Shown: piece after piece, positions 51,298 to 60,489 of the stretch
Position numbering within the stretch: position 1 is the first letter of the stretch
Layout of the letters: every line of letters begins with the position of its first letter
Assembly: GCA_964637365.1 (NCBI GenBank)
Contig: CAZWWH010000003.1
Span: 38,149 to 102,148 of the forward strand
Source: Cryptoclostridium sp964637365
Lineage (GTDB): Bacteria; Bacillota; Dehalobacteriia; UBA7702
Reading direction: 5' to 3'
Length of the DNA stretch: 64,000 nucleotides
Notes under the pieces: generated by a model
The model's database searches: none
What the model was told of the DNA's origin: nothing
What the model saw: the letters and a program-made list of their open reading frames with translations, nothing else
Program-made: the position numbers and the translations under genes

Positions 51298-51633
51298 TAT
51301 GATACCTCTTTCACAAAATAATTCTAACTATTAATTATAACAAATAAAAATAGAAATTACCATATAGCTACGGCAATTCCCACTGTAATCTCATAAATTA
51401 CTGAAATTCGACAATCATCTATATGAACCTCGCTCGCACTCTTCCATAATACGAATATGCGGAGTGGAGTATTACGACACGTTTCCGCATCGCCCGTCAG
51501 TACTTTTAGTTCCAACGTACTAGCAGTAAAAAATGACCGCCGGCCTCGACACCGTAAGCGGTCATTTAAGGATAAATAAGGCTTGATGATCGCCTTTCTC
51601 TTAGTTCCGTGGTAACAAACATCGGCGGCGGAG
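51298..51633. other. Intergenic stretch with several inverted repeats
   Basis: About 335 bases without a gene. Besides the mnmE leader it has TAATAC/GTATTA, ATGCGGA/TCCGCAT and AGTAC/GTACT inverted pairs within 51445-51535 and a long hairpin AATGACCGC...GCGGTCATT (about 51530-51568). This could be a terminator region or a small structured RNA; no promoter of consensus quality is seen. Confidence 0.4.
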
Positions 51634-52383
51634 TCAATCCGCCTTTTTATTTTGGCAGCAATGAGAAGCGTCGGTGTATTCCACCACGGCTCTGGGGACG
51701 GATTGGCCTGGGGCCATCAAGGTGATCGTAGCCTGACTGCCGTTTTCATAAATCATGGGAACAACGGTTTCCCCCTCCAGCAAAGCTGCTTTAAATTCCA
51801 GCCGCACCCGGCCTACTTCAAAACCATCGGGCAGCAGAGGTTCCGTCACCTCAATGTATTTGCTGTTATTCATATGGCCAAAGCCATCAATATAGCTGCG
51901 GGGGACGGTAAATTCCGTACCTTGGCGATAGGAACAAGGCCCCTGGGGAACGGCGACTTTCCGCGGCAGACGTTCCATTTCCATCGGGGGATCGATCATC
52001 ATGGCGTCTACGATTTCTTGAGGGGCCCGAATCATGGAAGCCCGCTCCAAATCCACAAAAGCGCCGATTTCATAGTCCTTCATCGCCACTGAGCCTTCTT
52101 TATCCAAGAGCACGGTGTTACGGCTGCCAATGGCGCGGTTGCATTGAAACACCGAGGTCTCAATGGCGATTTTTTCATTATAAGAGGGGCGATGGAAAAG
52201 ATCTACCTGACGGTAAATCAAATACATCCCGCAATGCTCCTCCTGAAAATAGCGGGAGAGTACAGGGTTATCCTCCAAATCAAAGCAGGCGCAGTCCTGC
52301 ATAAAATCAACGGCATTCACCAGGCGAAGGCGGTTGTCCCGCCCCACGGCGCTGCTGCCAATTCTCAATTCCGAACGATACAT
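51634..52383 (-). CDS. Acyl-ACP thioesterase
   Basis: 249 residues, a double hot-dog fold of the FatA/FatB-like acyl-ACP thioesterase family. 'YRSELRIGSSAVGRDNRLRLVNAVDFMQD' and 'DGFGHMNNSKYIEVTEPLLP', the latter holding the conserved Asn/His active-site region. It releases fatty acids from ACP. GGAG precedes the ATG; it begins three bases after the upstream GTPase gene stop. Confidence 0.88.
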   Translation of the reverse strand: MYRSELRIGSSAVGRDNRLRLVNAVDFMQDCACFDLEDNPVLSRYFQEEHCGMYLIYRQVDLFHRPSYNEKIAIETSVFQCNRAIGSRNTVLLDKEGSVAMKDYEIGAFVDLERASMIRAPQEIVDAMMIDPPMEMERLPRKVAVPQGPCSYRQGTEFTVPRSYIDGFGHMNNSKYIEVTEPLLPDGFEVGRVRLEFKAALLEGETVVPMIYENGSQATITLMAPGQSVPRAVVEYTDASHCCQNKKAD

Positions 52384-52386
52384 AAG

Positions 52387-53319
52387 TCACTCCTTTTCAC
52401 CGACATTTCCATGGCGCAAAAATTCCGCCAGGGCTTTACGGTCCAAATCACAGCCAATGAGAACAAAACGTCCTTGGACTTTGTGGGGGAAGTGTTCAAC
52501 GGAAACACGGCCGCCCACCAAATCCACCTTCAGAGCGCCTTGAGCAGTGGGGAAAAACCCCTTGCCCCGATATACTTTGCCGAAAACGTCTTGGGCCACC
52601 ATTTGGAAGAAGCGGCGGAGATCCCTTTCCCGCCATGGCTTTGTGACGCGGAAGGCCAAAGAGCGAAAGGGATTTTTTTCGCTTGGGGAGCCGTCATCCT
52701 CGGGACAGCCCCGTTCCTCAGCGAGAGCCAGCACCTCCATGGCGTCTATCTCCCACCAAGGGGCGGTGAAGAGGGGTGCGTCGACGTTGAGCTTACGGAG
52801 ACCTTGACTGATGGCCTCAACGGTCGTTTCCTCCAGTTCCTGGGTCATGCTGACCACAATGACGCCGGCTTGTTTGATTTGATTTTCGTAAAATTCAGGG
52901 GCGTCGTCGAGATATTCCAAAACAGAGACGCCATCCACAATGGTAATGACAGCGTTGATGATTACATTGGTTTCCTCAGCGGCACGGCGGCAAGCCCGAA
53001 AAATATCGGTGAGCCGCCCCAGCCCTGTGGGCTCAATGACGATGCGTTGGGGATGATATTCCGCTGAGAGCTCTTGGATGGCGCTAATAAAATTTCCCTG
53101 CAAGGTACAGCAAATACAGCCGTTGGCAATTTCCTTCATGGCGATATTACTGTCCCGCAATGCTTCACCATCAATGGCCACCTCGCCGAATTCGTTTTCC
53201 AACAGGGCCACAGATTCCCCAGCATAGGCTTGAGTCAAAAGTTTTTTTAAGAACGTGGTCTTACCCGCCCCCAAAAACCCGGAAATAATGTCAATTTTTA
53301 TGGGCGTTTTTTCTTCCAT
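52387..53319 (-). CDS. CobW/P47K-family (COG0523) G3E GTPase
   Basis: About 310 residues from ATG 53319 (AAAGGA upstream). Walker A 'DIISGFLGAGKTTFLKKLL', the metal-binding 'ANGCICCTLQGNF' (CXCC), 'RIVIEPTGLG' and a C-terminal CobW domain. Such GTPases act as metal chaperones (zinc, cobalt, iron or nickel). Its client is unclear; corrinoid metabolism and the nickel-pincer genes in the same window are possible contexts. Operon partner is the thioesterase. Confidence 0.9.
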   Translation of the reverse strand: MEEKTPIKIDIISGFLGAGKTTFLKKLLTQAYAGESVALLENEFGEVAIDGEALRDSNIAMKEIANGCICCTLQGNFISAIQELSAEYHPQRIVIEPTGLGRLTDIFRACRRAAEETNVIINAVITIVDGVSVLEYLDDAPEFYENQIKQAGVIVVSMTQELEETTVEAISQGLRKLNVDAPLFTAPWWEIDAMEVLALAEERGCPEDDGSPSEKNPFRSLAFRVTKPWRERDLRRFFQMVAQDVFGKVYRGKGFFPTAQGALKVDLVGGRVSVEHFPHKVQGRFVLIGCDLDRKALAEFLRHGNVGEKE

Positions 53320-53381
53320 AGGCTTATTCCTTTGATTGGTTTTCCTTTTAGTATACCACGATTTTCCAGAATGTAAACCAA

Positions 53382-53708
53382 GCATGATGCTTGGATTCAT
53401 AGTACATCCACGTTGCGGAAACGATTTCACAGCTTTCCGTTCCATGCATCGTACCCCGAAAAGTCACGCTCCATGGCATGATGCTTGGATTCATAATGCA
53501 TTCACGTTACGGAAACGATTTCACAGCTTTCCGTTCCATGCATCGTACCCCGAAAAGTCACGCTNNNNNNNNNNNNNNNNNNNNNNNNNNNNNNNNNNNN
53601 NNNNNNNNNNNNNNNNNNNNNNNNNNNNNNNNNNNNNNNNNNNNNNNNNNNNNNNNNNNNNNNNCCATGGCATGATGCTTGGATTCATAATGCATTCACG
53701 TTACGGAA
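53382..53708 (+). repeat. 94-bp tandem repeat array with assembly gap
   Basis: Units start at 53382, 53476 (period 94) and after the gap at 53670. The first unit begins with the palindrome CCAAGCAT-g-ATGCTTGG and continues through GTTGCGGAAACG and GTTCCATGCATCG to CCCGAAAAGTCACGCT. Units 1 and 2 are nearly identical; the last is cut short. The copy number is unknown because of the N run. Confidence 0.9.
53565..53664. other. Assembly gap (100 N)
   Basis: Exactly 100 N inside the tandem array, a conventional placeholder for a gap of unknown length, most likely from collapsed repeat copies. Confidence 0.97.
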
Positions 53709-53788
53709 AAGTCAAAACAAACTTCACCCGAAAAGTAGACAAAATCCCCTCAATCATTGAAATCAAAAAAAATGGGATAGAACAAGGA

Positions 53789-53853
53789 AAAGCCCGGAGG
53801 AAAAGCTCGATGTGTACAAAAAACGTACTCGAGAGTTTTCGCTCCGGGCTTTG
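53789..53853. terminator. Long imperfect hairpin after metQ
   Basis: AAAGCCCGGAG...CTCCGGGCTTT with an inner CTCGA...CGAG and GTAC/GTAC, about 65 nt. On the minus strand it ends in CTTTTCC and would terminate metNIQ. Confidence 0.6.
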
Positions 53854-53885
53854 ACACAGTTATCACCGATGTCAGGCGTTTTCAA

Positions 53886-54713
53886 TTAGAACATGGGGAT
53901 AACGGCACCATTATACTTCTCTTCCATAAACTGTTTGACTTCGTCGCTTTGAAGGGCTTTGACGAGGGCTTTGATGGCCTCGTTATTTTCGTTACCAGCT
54001 TTCACGGCAACGATATTTGCATAAGTTTCTGCGGCGATGGAATCGGCGTCTTCGGTGGCGATGGCGTCGGTACCGACAACGAGACCGGCTTCGATGGCGT
54101 AGTTGCCGTTGATGACGGCCATATCAACATCGGACAAGGAACGGGCCAGCTGTGCGGCTTCAATTTCTTTGATGTCGAGATTTTTGGGATTTTCCGCAAT
54201 ATCAACTTTGGTGGCGGAGAGACCGGCATTTTCCTTCAAGGTGATGAGACCTTCTTGTTCCAAGAGGAGCAGAGCGCGGGCTTCATTGGTACCGTCGTTG
54301 GGGATAGCGATGGAAGCGCCGTCGGCCAATTCCTCAATGGAAGCGGTTTTGCCGGGATAGAGGCCAAAGGGTTCATAGTGGATGGCGGCAACGGAGACTA
54401 AATCGGTTTCATTTTCTTCATTAAATTCATCCATGTAGGGTTTGTGTTGGAAATAGTTGGCGTCGAGTTCACCGGTGTCAACATTGAGGTTGGGCTGGAC
54501 ATAATCGTTGAATTCCACGATTTCCAGGATATAGCCTTCTTTTTCCAAGATGGGTTTTACCACTTCAAGAATTTCAGCATGGGGCGTTACACTGGCGCCT
54601 ACTTTAATGGTGGTGCTTTCAGCGCTGTCGCTTTGGGCGTCCTTATCTCCGCCGCAGGATGCAAAGGCAAAGATGCTCAAGGCAGCCAATAACATCACAA
54701 GTACTTTTTTCAT
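53886..54713 (-). CDS. metQ: Methionine ABC transporter substrate-binding lipoprotein MetQ
   Basis: 275 residues. Lipobox 'LSIFAFASCGG', then a NlpA-family binding domain: 'IKVGASVTPHAEILEVVKPIL', 'NDYVQPNLNVDTGELDANYFQHKPYMDEF' and 'IAIPNDGTNEARALLLLE'. It binds methionine outside the membrane for MetNI. AAGGAGG precedes the ATG. Last gene of metN-metI-metQ. Confidence 0.95.
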   Translation of the reverse strand: MKKVLVMLLAALSIFAFASCGGDKDAQSDSAESTTIKVGASVTPHAEILEVVKPILEKEGYILEIVEFNDYVQPNLNVDTGELDANYFQHKPYMDEFNEENETDLVSVAAIHYEPFGLYPGKTASIEELADGASIAIPNDGTNEARALLLLEQEGLITLKENAGLSATKVDIAENPKNLDIKEIEAAQLARSLSDVDMAVINGNYAIEAGLVVGTDAIATEDADSIAAETYANIVAVKAGNENNEAIKALVKALQSDEVKQFMEEKYNGAVIPMF

Positions 54714-54760
54714 TTTTTTCTTCCTCCTTATAAATCTATCTCAAAAAGCACACTTCGCAC

Positions 54761-55423
54761 TTATTTGATGCGTCGATCGCCAATTTTCGCCAGTTTCATG
54801 CCAATTTCCTGGAAAAGCTGAACAATGACGACCAGAATCAAAACCGTAACCAGCATCATATCGCTTTGATAACGGTAGTAACCATAGTTAATGGCAATGG
54901 TACCGAGACCGCCGCCGCCGACAAAACCGGCCATGGCAGTGTACCCCAAAATCGTGGTAATGGCAATGGCGCTGCCCACAATCAGCGAGGGCCGGGATTC
55001 CGGGAGCAGTACCTTCATAACGATCTGCATGGGGGTAGCTCCCATGGACTGGGCTGCCTCAATCACGCCGGCGTCTACTTCTTTGATGGAGGATTCCACC
55101 ATACGGGCGACAAAGGGCGCCGCGCCGATGACCAGAGGAACCACCGTGGCGGTAGAGCCCAGAGAGGTGCCGACGATGAAACGGGTCAGGGGAATGACCG
55201 CCACCAACAGGATGATGAAGGGAACGGAACGCAGAAAATTGACGATAAATCCCAGCACAGCGTTGAGCCCTACCATGGGACGGATACCGGATTTATCGGT
55301 GACAACCAGAATCAGGCCCAAGGGCAGGCCAATGATATAAGACAGCAAAGTGGAAAACAATGTCATATAAAGGGTTTCCCATAAGCCTGTACCGAGAAGA
55401 CTAAGAGTGGTGGAATCAAACAT
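54761..55423 (-). CDS. metI: Methionine ABC transporter permease MetI
   Basis: About 220 residues from ATG 55423, which overlaps the metN end by eight bases. 'GLWETLYMTLFSTLLSYIIGLPLG' and the EAA loop 'EAAQSMGATPMQIVMKVLLPES' are typical MetI, with five transmembrane helices. Confidence 0.95.
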   Translation of the reverse strand: MFDSTTLSLLGTGLWETLYMTLFSTLLSYIIGLPLGLILVVTDKSGIRPMVGLNAVLGFIVNFLRSVPFIILLVAVIPLTRFIVGTSLGSTATVVPLVIGAAPFVARMVESSIKEVDAGVIEAAQSMGATPMQIVMKVLLPESRPSLIVGSAIAITTILGYTAMAGFVGGGGLGTIAINYGYYRYQSDMMLVTVLILVVIVQLFQEIGMKLAKIGDRRIK

Positions 55424-56426
55424 GATGTACGGCCTCCTCTTCAAAATGAATCTTATGGAGCCGCAGATAAGCCAGCATCCGCTGGGCAATCTGTTCGTGG
55501 TCCGGCAGCTCAATAAGCATATGACCAAAGGTCTTGCCTTCGACCTTGTTTAAATCGGCAAAAAGGATGTTCACCGCAGCGCCGCATTCCATCACCATGG
55601 AGCCGATGACAGGCTCGGCAAAGGTTTCCCCATCGAAAACCAGGCGCAGGGTACGGCCGCCGCTGAATTCCATGACTCGCTTGCCGGCGGGAAAAATCAG
55701 CTGTTTCGCCATGTCCGATTGAGGATCCAGGAAAATGTCTTCCACCTTGCCCACTTCGACAATATGGCTTTTATCAATCACGGCCATGCGCTGGCAAATT
55801 TCCTCAATAACGCTCATTTCATGGGTAATCACAACGATGGTGATACCCAATTCACGGTTGATTTTTTTCAACAAATCTAAAATAGATCGGGTGGTAGTGG
55901 GATCCAGGGCGCTGGTGGCTTCGTCGCAAAGAAGCGCCTTGGGGTTGGTAGCCAAGGCACGGGCAATGGCCACCCGCTGCTTTTGGCCGCCGCTCAGTTG
56001 GGCGGGATAAGCGTTGGCCTTATCCGTCAAGCCGACAATGTCCAGCAGCTCCATAGCGCGTTTTTTCGCTTCCTCCTTGGGAACCTTGGTGATATCCATG
56101 GGAAAGCAAATGTTTTGCAGAGCGGTCTTCTGCATCAGCAGGTTAAACTGCTGAAAAATCATGCTCATGGAGTGGCGGGCTTCCAGCAATTCCTTGGGCT
56201 TCAGCGACACAAGATCCTTGCCGTCAAACCAGACCTTGCCTTCGGTGGGGCGCTCCAGCAGGTTCATGCAGCGAACCAAGGTACTTTTACCGGCGCCGCT
56301 CAAGCCGATGATGCCGAAGATTTCTCCCTGTTGAATGGACAGGTTAATGTTGTCCAACGCCACAACCGTGTTCTGTTTTGAACGGAAGGTCTTGTTAAGC
56401 CCCTCCAGCTTAATAATCTCGTTCAT
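55416..56426 (-). CDS. metN: Methionine ABC transporter ATP-binding protein MetN
   Basis: 336 residues. 'GIIGLSGAGKSTLVRCMNLLERP' (Walker A), 'QLSGGQKQRVAIARAL' (signature), 'LLCDEATSALDP' (Walker B), and a C-terminal NIL domain (about 265-330) that senses methionine and inhibits transport. First gene of the operon. No S-box or T-box is visible in its leader. Confidence 0.96.
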   Translation of the reverse strand: MNEIIKLEGLNKTFRSKQNTVVALDNINLSIQQGEIFGIIGLSGAGKSTLVRCMNLLERPTEGKVWFDGKDLVSLKPKELLEARHSMSMIFQQFNLLMQKTALQNICFPMDITKVPKEEAKKRAMELLDIVGLTDKANAYPAQLSGGQKQRVAIARALATNPKALLCDEATSALDPTTTRSILDLLKKINRELGITIVVITHEMSVIEEICQRMAVIDKSHIVEVGKVEDIFLDPQSDMAKQLIFPAGKRVMEFSGGRTLRLVFDGETFAEPVIGSMVMECGAAVNILFADLNKVEGKTFGHMLIELPDHEQIAQRMLAYLRLHKIHFEEEAVHHV

Positions 56427-56549
56427 ATGTTCCAGCCTTTGTTACATAATAAGTATTTGATCAATAAAAAGCAACGACTATAATGACCTACCTTCTATTA
56501 CCGATTTTGTTGCGGACTATCATTTTGATAATTATATTTATACGATAAA

Positions 56550-56578
56550 ATTTTACAACAACGGGAAACCAATGTCAA
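56550..56578 (-). promoter_or_regulatory. metNIQ promoter
   Basis: Minus strand TTGACA (56578-56573), 17 bases, TAAAAT (56555-56550), leaving a leader of about 115 nt. Confidence 0.75.
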
Positions 56579-56631
56579 TACAAAGCCCCTCATAACTCTC
56601 GTTTTTCTGGGATTTCCCCGTAGCACGGGAA

Positions 56632-56663
56632 AAAGCCTCTCATCGTAAAATGAGAGGCTTTTC
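56632..56663. terminator. Intrinsic terminator
   Basis: AAGCCTCTCA-tcgtaaaa-TGAGAGGCTTTT. No gene ends directly before it on plus; repeat family B starts 20 bases later, exactly as at 18379. Confidence 0.75.
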
Positions 56664-56682
56664 AGGTTGTTTGGTTGTTTTT

Positions 56683-56850
56683 AGAAGGGATGTTAAACAA
56701 TGAAAAGGTTATTGGGGTTTTGTTTGGATTTGCTTTGTCTTATGGGTTTGTTCATTGGGAGGTTTCTCCCGAGCACATTTATAATATAACGGAACTTCGT
56801 GTTCCATTGCCAGCGATGGCGAGAAGATATCAGGGAATATCTGTGTTCTT
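56683..56850 (+). repeat. Dispersed intergenic repeat family B, copy 2
   Basis: Matches 18411-18560 in order: AGAAGGGATG, AAACAATGAAAA, TTTGCTTTGT, ATAATATAACG, AACTTCGTGTT and GAGAAGATA, with one insertion. Read on the reverse strand both copies can encode HEV(P/S)LYY(K/E)C(A/T)R, hinting at a decayed coding unit. Confidence 0.7.
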
Positions 56851-57015
56851 TTGGTGTTGCCATAAAGCCTCGCCATAAGGCTCCGTAACATCAAAAATTT
56901 CTCCGCTGATTTCGTCAAATATTTCATAATATTTCTTTGCATTTTTCTGCGGCTTTGTTTATAATAGATAAATCATCGGCTTTGCCGAAAACAAAGCAAA
57001 AAGGAAGTACAAAGC

Positions 57016-57216
57016 ATGAGCAAAGAATACAAAGTGGCGTCTTACACCGGCCAATGCCCCTTTTTAATGGCCAGAAGAGATATTGATATCAAATTTGAAC
57101 GCCAAGGAGATTTGGCCATTCCCGTGGAAAACCAATGCGATTATGATGAGGATTGCAATTATTTCGATGGGTGTCCGGTTTTGGAATCCTGCAAACGGGA
57201 AACTCATTCCTGGTAA
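57016..57216 (+). CDS. Small cysteine-rich protein, unknown
   Basis: 66 residues. AAGGAAG lies eight bases before the ATG. Five cysteines: one in 'YTGQCPFL' and four in 'NQCDYDEDCNYFDGCPVLESC' (read as C-x5-C-x5-C-x5-C), acidic in between, suggesting a metal site or disulfides. No signal peptide. No family recognised. Repeat copy 3 follows directly after the stop. Confidence 0.7.
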   Translation: MSKEYKVASYTGQCPFLMARRDIDIKFERQGDLAIPVENQCDYDEDCNYFDGCPVLESCKRETHSW

Positions 57217-57235
57217 ATCAATAGAGAAAACAAAA

Positions 57236-57447
57236 GTCGAAGCATCATATGCTTCGACTTTTCAGATTGTCGAAAATCTGGTTTTTCGGCAAGATGACAG
57301 CCTGTCAAGAACGGCTTAGCATCAGTAAAACTTCCTGAGCGGCGGACACGACGTGTACATATGCGTACTCTAGTGGTCGCAGCTCTGGAATTTTGCTGAT
57401 GATCAGACGTTATCGGCAGGCTTAGTCGAAGCATATCATGCTTCGAC
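57236..57447. repeat. Structured dispersed repeat, copy 3
   Basis: Left palindrome GTCGAAGCAT-cat-ATGCTTCGAC (57236-57258), core 57263-57423, right palindrome GTCGAAGCAT-atc-ATGCTTCGAC (57425-57447). Both palindromes are followed by T-runs and look like terminators. Core stems as in copy 2, with the inner hairpin GTAC-atatgc-GTAC (different loop, same stem). Confidence 0.88.
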
Positions 57448-57467
57448 TTTTATGATTAAGGGCGCTA

Positions 57468-58463
57468 TTATGCTTCCTCCCGCTTCAAGTAATTATAGAT
57501 ACCGCAAAAGGCCCCATAGCATATCCCCACCAAAGGGAAGATTACCCAGGCCGAGTCCCATAAATCGCCGATAAAGCCGCAGGCCAAATAGGCGACGGCA
57601 GCCAAAGGAAATACCACGGAAGCCACGGCTCCTGTTGCGCCGCTGTTTTTCTTCCGGGAAACAGTATATTCCTCAATTTGCAGCAGTTTTTGGTAAGCGC
57701 CCCTCCGGGAGCAAGACCGTATAAAGAGGAATACAGCCACGGCAATCATCACCAGCATCAAATCGACAATCAAAGTAATATAAAGCTCTGAAATCATGCG
57801 GCCATCAAATAAGACGGCGGAAACCACAAGAATCATGGGCCCTAAAATACAGAGGGTCACACCCAGGACAATGTCCCTGGTATAAGCCGGAGTAAAATCC
57901 TCATACTCCTGCCGTAATATTGCTGCCAAAGACGGGGAAAGCTCCAGGGCCTCCTCCATATAGCGGTAACGGTTCATACAAATGCCGCTGTGAATGAACA
58001 TTGCCACCGCCGCGGCAACACAGAGAAACAACCATATTAGGCCCAAGGCCGCCACATCATCGGTAATAAGGCGGCCGAAAAAGGCAATCCATTCCGAAGC
58101 AATCAATAGAAGGGGGCTGACAATGCAGAGGAACACACCCCAAGCAATACGGCGGCTGTATTTTTTATTATCCGCCAAAAATTGGCGGGCTTCCTCTTCA
58201 CTGACTAAGGGAAGGCCCGAGGATTTTTGAGGAGCGTCAGCAATGCAATCAGAGGAAAGATTTAACTCCGCCAGAAGCTCATCGAAATTGCCAAACTCCT
58301 CAATCACCGTGGCAATGGCCTCGTGCTCGCTGCGTCCCTCCTGCTTTAAGGCGTCGTAATGGTCGGCCATGTCCGAAAACAAAGACTCCTTCATCCGCAC
58401 TACCTCCTCAGTCTTAGGCAGGGAGGCAAACATATTATCAAGATACGTCCTGATGGTTTCCAT
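57468..58463 (-). CDS. HAAS-domain membrane protein
   Basis: 331 residues. The N-terminal helical HAAS domain ('YLDNMFASLPKTEEVVRMKE', 'DALKQEGRSEHEAIATVIEEFG') is followed by about six transmembrane helices in three pairs. HAAS proteins are encoded next to PadR regulators and are thought to act as their signalling partners at the membrane. Four bases separate it from the padR gene. Confidence 0.85.
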   Translation of the reverse strand: METIRTYLDNMFASLPKTEEVVRMKESLFSDMADHYDALKQEGRSEHEAIATVIEEFGNFDELLAELNLSSDCIADAPQKSSGLPLVSEEEARQFLADNKKYSRRIAWGVFLCIVSPLLLIASEWIAFFGRLITDDVAALGLIWLFLCVAAAVAMFIHSGICMNRYRYMEEALELSPSLAAILRQEYEDFTPAYTRDIVLGVTLCILGPMILVVSAVLFDGRMISELYITLIVDLMLVMIAVAVFLFIRSCSRRGAYQKLLQIEEYTVSRKKNSGATGAVASVVFPLAAVAYLACGFIGDLWDSAWVIFPLVGICYGAFCGIYNYLKREEA

Positions 58464-58467
58464 GGTA

Positions 58468-58803
58468 TCACTCCTCGTTTGTTTTTTCGATAAATCGGCT
58501 GATAACCTCCTGGGTCAGCCGCCATTCCTCGCATTTTTCCTTATAATACCGCCTTCCCTCCTCGGTAATACGATAATAGGTGCGGCGTTTGCCAAAGGTC
58601 TCACTGCCGTAAAAAGATTCAATATAACCATTCTTTTCCAAACGGTTGAAGGCGGAATACAAAGTGGTTTCCTTCATGATATACCGTTCCTCGGAAATCT
58701 CCCGCACTTTGCGGGAAATCTCGTAGCCATAAGAATCCTTTTCCAGCAGAAGCGACAAAATAATGGTGTCGTTATATCCGCGAATCACGTCACTGCTGAT
58801 CAT
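58468..58803 (-). CDS. PadR-family transcriptional regulator
   Basis: 111 residues with the PadR winged helix: 'IILSLLLEKDSYGYEISRKV', 'TLYSAFNRLEKNGYIES' and 'RRTYYRITEEGRRYYKE'. It probably represses its own operon with the HAAS protein. AGAGGTG precedes the ATG. Confidence 0.92.
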   Translation of the reverse strand: MISSDVIRGYNDTIILSLLLEKDSYGYEISRKVREISEERYIMKETTLYSAFNRLEKNGYIESFYGSETFGKRRTYYRITEEGRRYYKEKCEEWRLTQEVISRFIEKTNEE

Positions 58804-58991
58804 GGCTTCACCTCTATAAATTACTTCATCTGTCGTGGTAGTTATAGTATCTCATAATTACTACGACAGGTCAAGTAATTTTTTTATTTTTTTCAAAGAA
58901 AATCTCACTCACAATATTTTCTATTGCTCATCATAGCTGCAATCAATCTTTTCAATGGGGCAATTTTTACAAGCTCTTTTCATAAAAAGAG

Positions 58992-59026
58992 GAAACAAGT
59001 CCCTTTGAGGGAAAGGAACTTGTTTG
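58992..59026. terminator. recF terminator
   Basis: AAACAAGTcCCTTT...AAAGGaACTTGTTT just after the recF stop, with T-rich sequence on the minus side. Confidence 0.75.
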
Positions 59027-59029
59027 ATT

Positions 59030-60169
59030 TTATATGGTTTTAGAGGACATCACCACGCCGTCGGCAATTTCAAGAGATATGCCGCTGCCACGGTGAATAA
59101 AGTCATGCTCCTTGGTGCCGGTAATAAAGGTCTGAATTTTGTCATTGACTACGCCAATCAAAGCGGCCCGACGATTATGATCCAATTCCGACAGCACATC
59201 GTCCAGCAATAAAATAGGATATTCCCCTCGATGGCCCTTCATCAGCTCCAATTCGCCGATTTTTAAAGCCAAAGTAGCAGTGCGCTGTTGGCCCTGAGAA
59301 CCGTATTTTTTCACGTCGTCTCCGTTAATGGTAAAGCCAACGTCATCCCGATGGGGGCCAAAGGTGGTAGTACCGCGACGAATATCCTCGCTGCGGCGAT
59401 CCTTTAACACATCAAAAAAGGTCTCCTGCCATTGGGGCAGCAGGGCGCGGCGCATATCCAGTCCCTCCATTCCCTCGAAGCCGCCGAGATAGCTTAAAAT
59501 CAGTTCCTCCTTGCCATCGGTAATTTTACGATGGGCCAAGCGGGTCAAAGGCAGCAAACGGTCCAAGGCCTCCTTTCGCTTCCACAGGATATAGCCCCCT
59601 GTTTCCGACAGCTGCCTGTCAAAGGCTGTCAGAACCCCGGCATTATCGGCGCCGCCGCCGTCCCGCAAATCCTTCAGTAAGTTATTCCGCTGGCGCAAGG
59701 TTTTCTGATACCGCTGAAAAATAGCGTAGCTCTGGGGGGACATCTGAACGATTTCTCCATCAAGAAACCGTCGCCGTTCCTCAGGATTGCCCTTCATCAA
59801 AAAGAGGTCGTCGGGAGAAAACACCACAGCGTTTAAAACCCCGATCATATCCCCCAGACGGCGCTTGACATTGCCATCCAGCTTCAGCATATATTTTTTC
59901 TTTTGGGAATAGGCGGCTTTGACGGTATGCTTCAGGCCGCCGCTGACGAACTCTCCTCCCACATAGAAAAAATCGCCGCCTTTGCCCACCATTTCCCCAA
60001 CTACACTGCGTCGAAAAGAGCCGTAGGCGCTAAGAAAATAAATGGCTTCCAGTAAATTGGTTTTGCCCTGGGCATTGGCGCCCCATATCATATTGATGCC
60101 GGGACTCCATTCCACATCAAAACCACGGTAGTTTCTGAAATTGGTTAAGGTTAAATGTTGTAAAATCAT
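59030..60169 (-). CDS. recF: DNA replication and repair protein RecF
   Basis: 379 residues. Walker A 'WGANAQGKTNLLEAIYFLSAYGSFR', 'YGSQGQQRTATLALKIGELEL' (signature) and 'PILLLDDVLSELDHNRR' (Walker B). It loads RecA at gapped DNA. In many Bacillota recF follows dnaN on the same strand; here it lies upstream of dnaA on the opposite strand, divergent from it across the origin. Confidence 0.95.
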   Translation of the reverse strand: MILQHLTLTNFRNYRGFDVEWSPGINMIWGANAQGKTNLLEAIYFLSAYGSFRRSVVGEMVGKGGDFFYVGGEFVSGGLKHTVKAAYSQKKKYMLKLDGNVKRRLGDMIGVLNAVVFSPDDLFLMKGNPEERRRFLDGEIVQMSPQSYAIFQRYQKTLRQRNNLLKDLRDGGGADNAGVLTAFDRQLSETGGYILWKRKEALDRLLPLTRLAHRKITDGKEELILSYLGGFEGMEGLDMRRALLPQWQETFFDVLKDRRSEDIRRGTTTFGPHRDDVGFTINGDDVKKYGSQGQQRTATLALKIGELELMKGHRGEYPILLLDDVLSELDHNRRAALIGVVNDKIQTFITGTKEHDFIHRGSGISLEIADGVVMSSKTI

Positions 60170-60489
60170 AATACCTTATACCTTCCCATTTTTATTCGTC
60201 GAAATATTGTAGTAATCTTTAAAAATCTGTCTAAAAGTTTCGTTTTATATCTTGTTTCAATTCGCTGTCGAAGATAGGATTCCCTTTGTTGTCAAAATAA
60301 AAAGTTTTCCGAAATCTGTTGTGAACAAAATTCATGGGATTTTCAGCTCCTTTGACATGCATAGCCCGATGCGGACAAAACTCAAAGGAATCCCAAAAAC
60401 TTTTTTTGGCATATTTTCTCTTTCCACAAATTGCCCACCCATGCCCAAATTGTTTTGCTACTATAATATATAACATTCAGCAAATATTC

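Noticed and set aside
53382..53708. CRISPR array
   Set aside because: Whole 94-bp units repeat head to tail with no short repeat plus variable spacer pattern and no cas genes.
56427..56580. S-box (SAM) riboswitch before metN
   Set aside because: The leader lacks the conserved S-box blocks. Only a promoter is supported.
56709..56942. 77-residue minus-strand frame over repeat B
   Set aside because: It overlies a dispersed repeat, is only partly conserved in the other copy, and lacks a ribosome-binding site.
60231..60476. Possible 81-residue gene on the minus strand between recF and dnaA
   Set aside because: No good ribosome-binding site and no recognised family, and it lies in the origin region. 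I do not annotate it, though it cannot be excluded.
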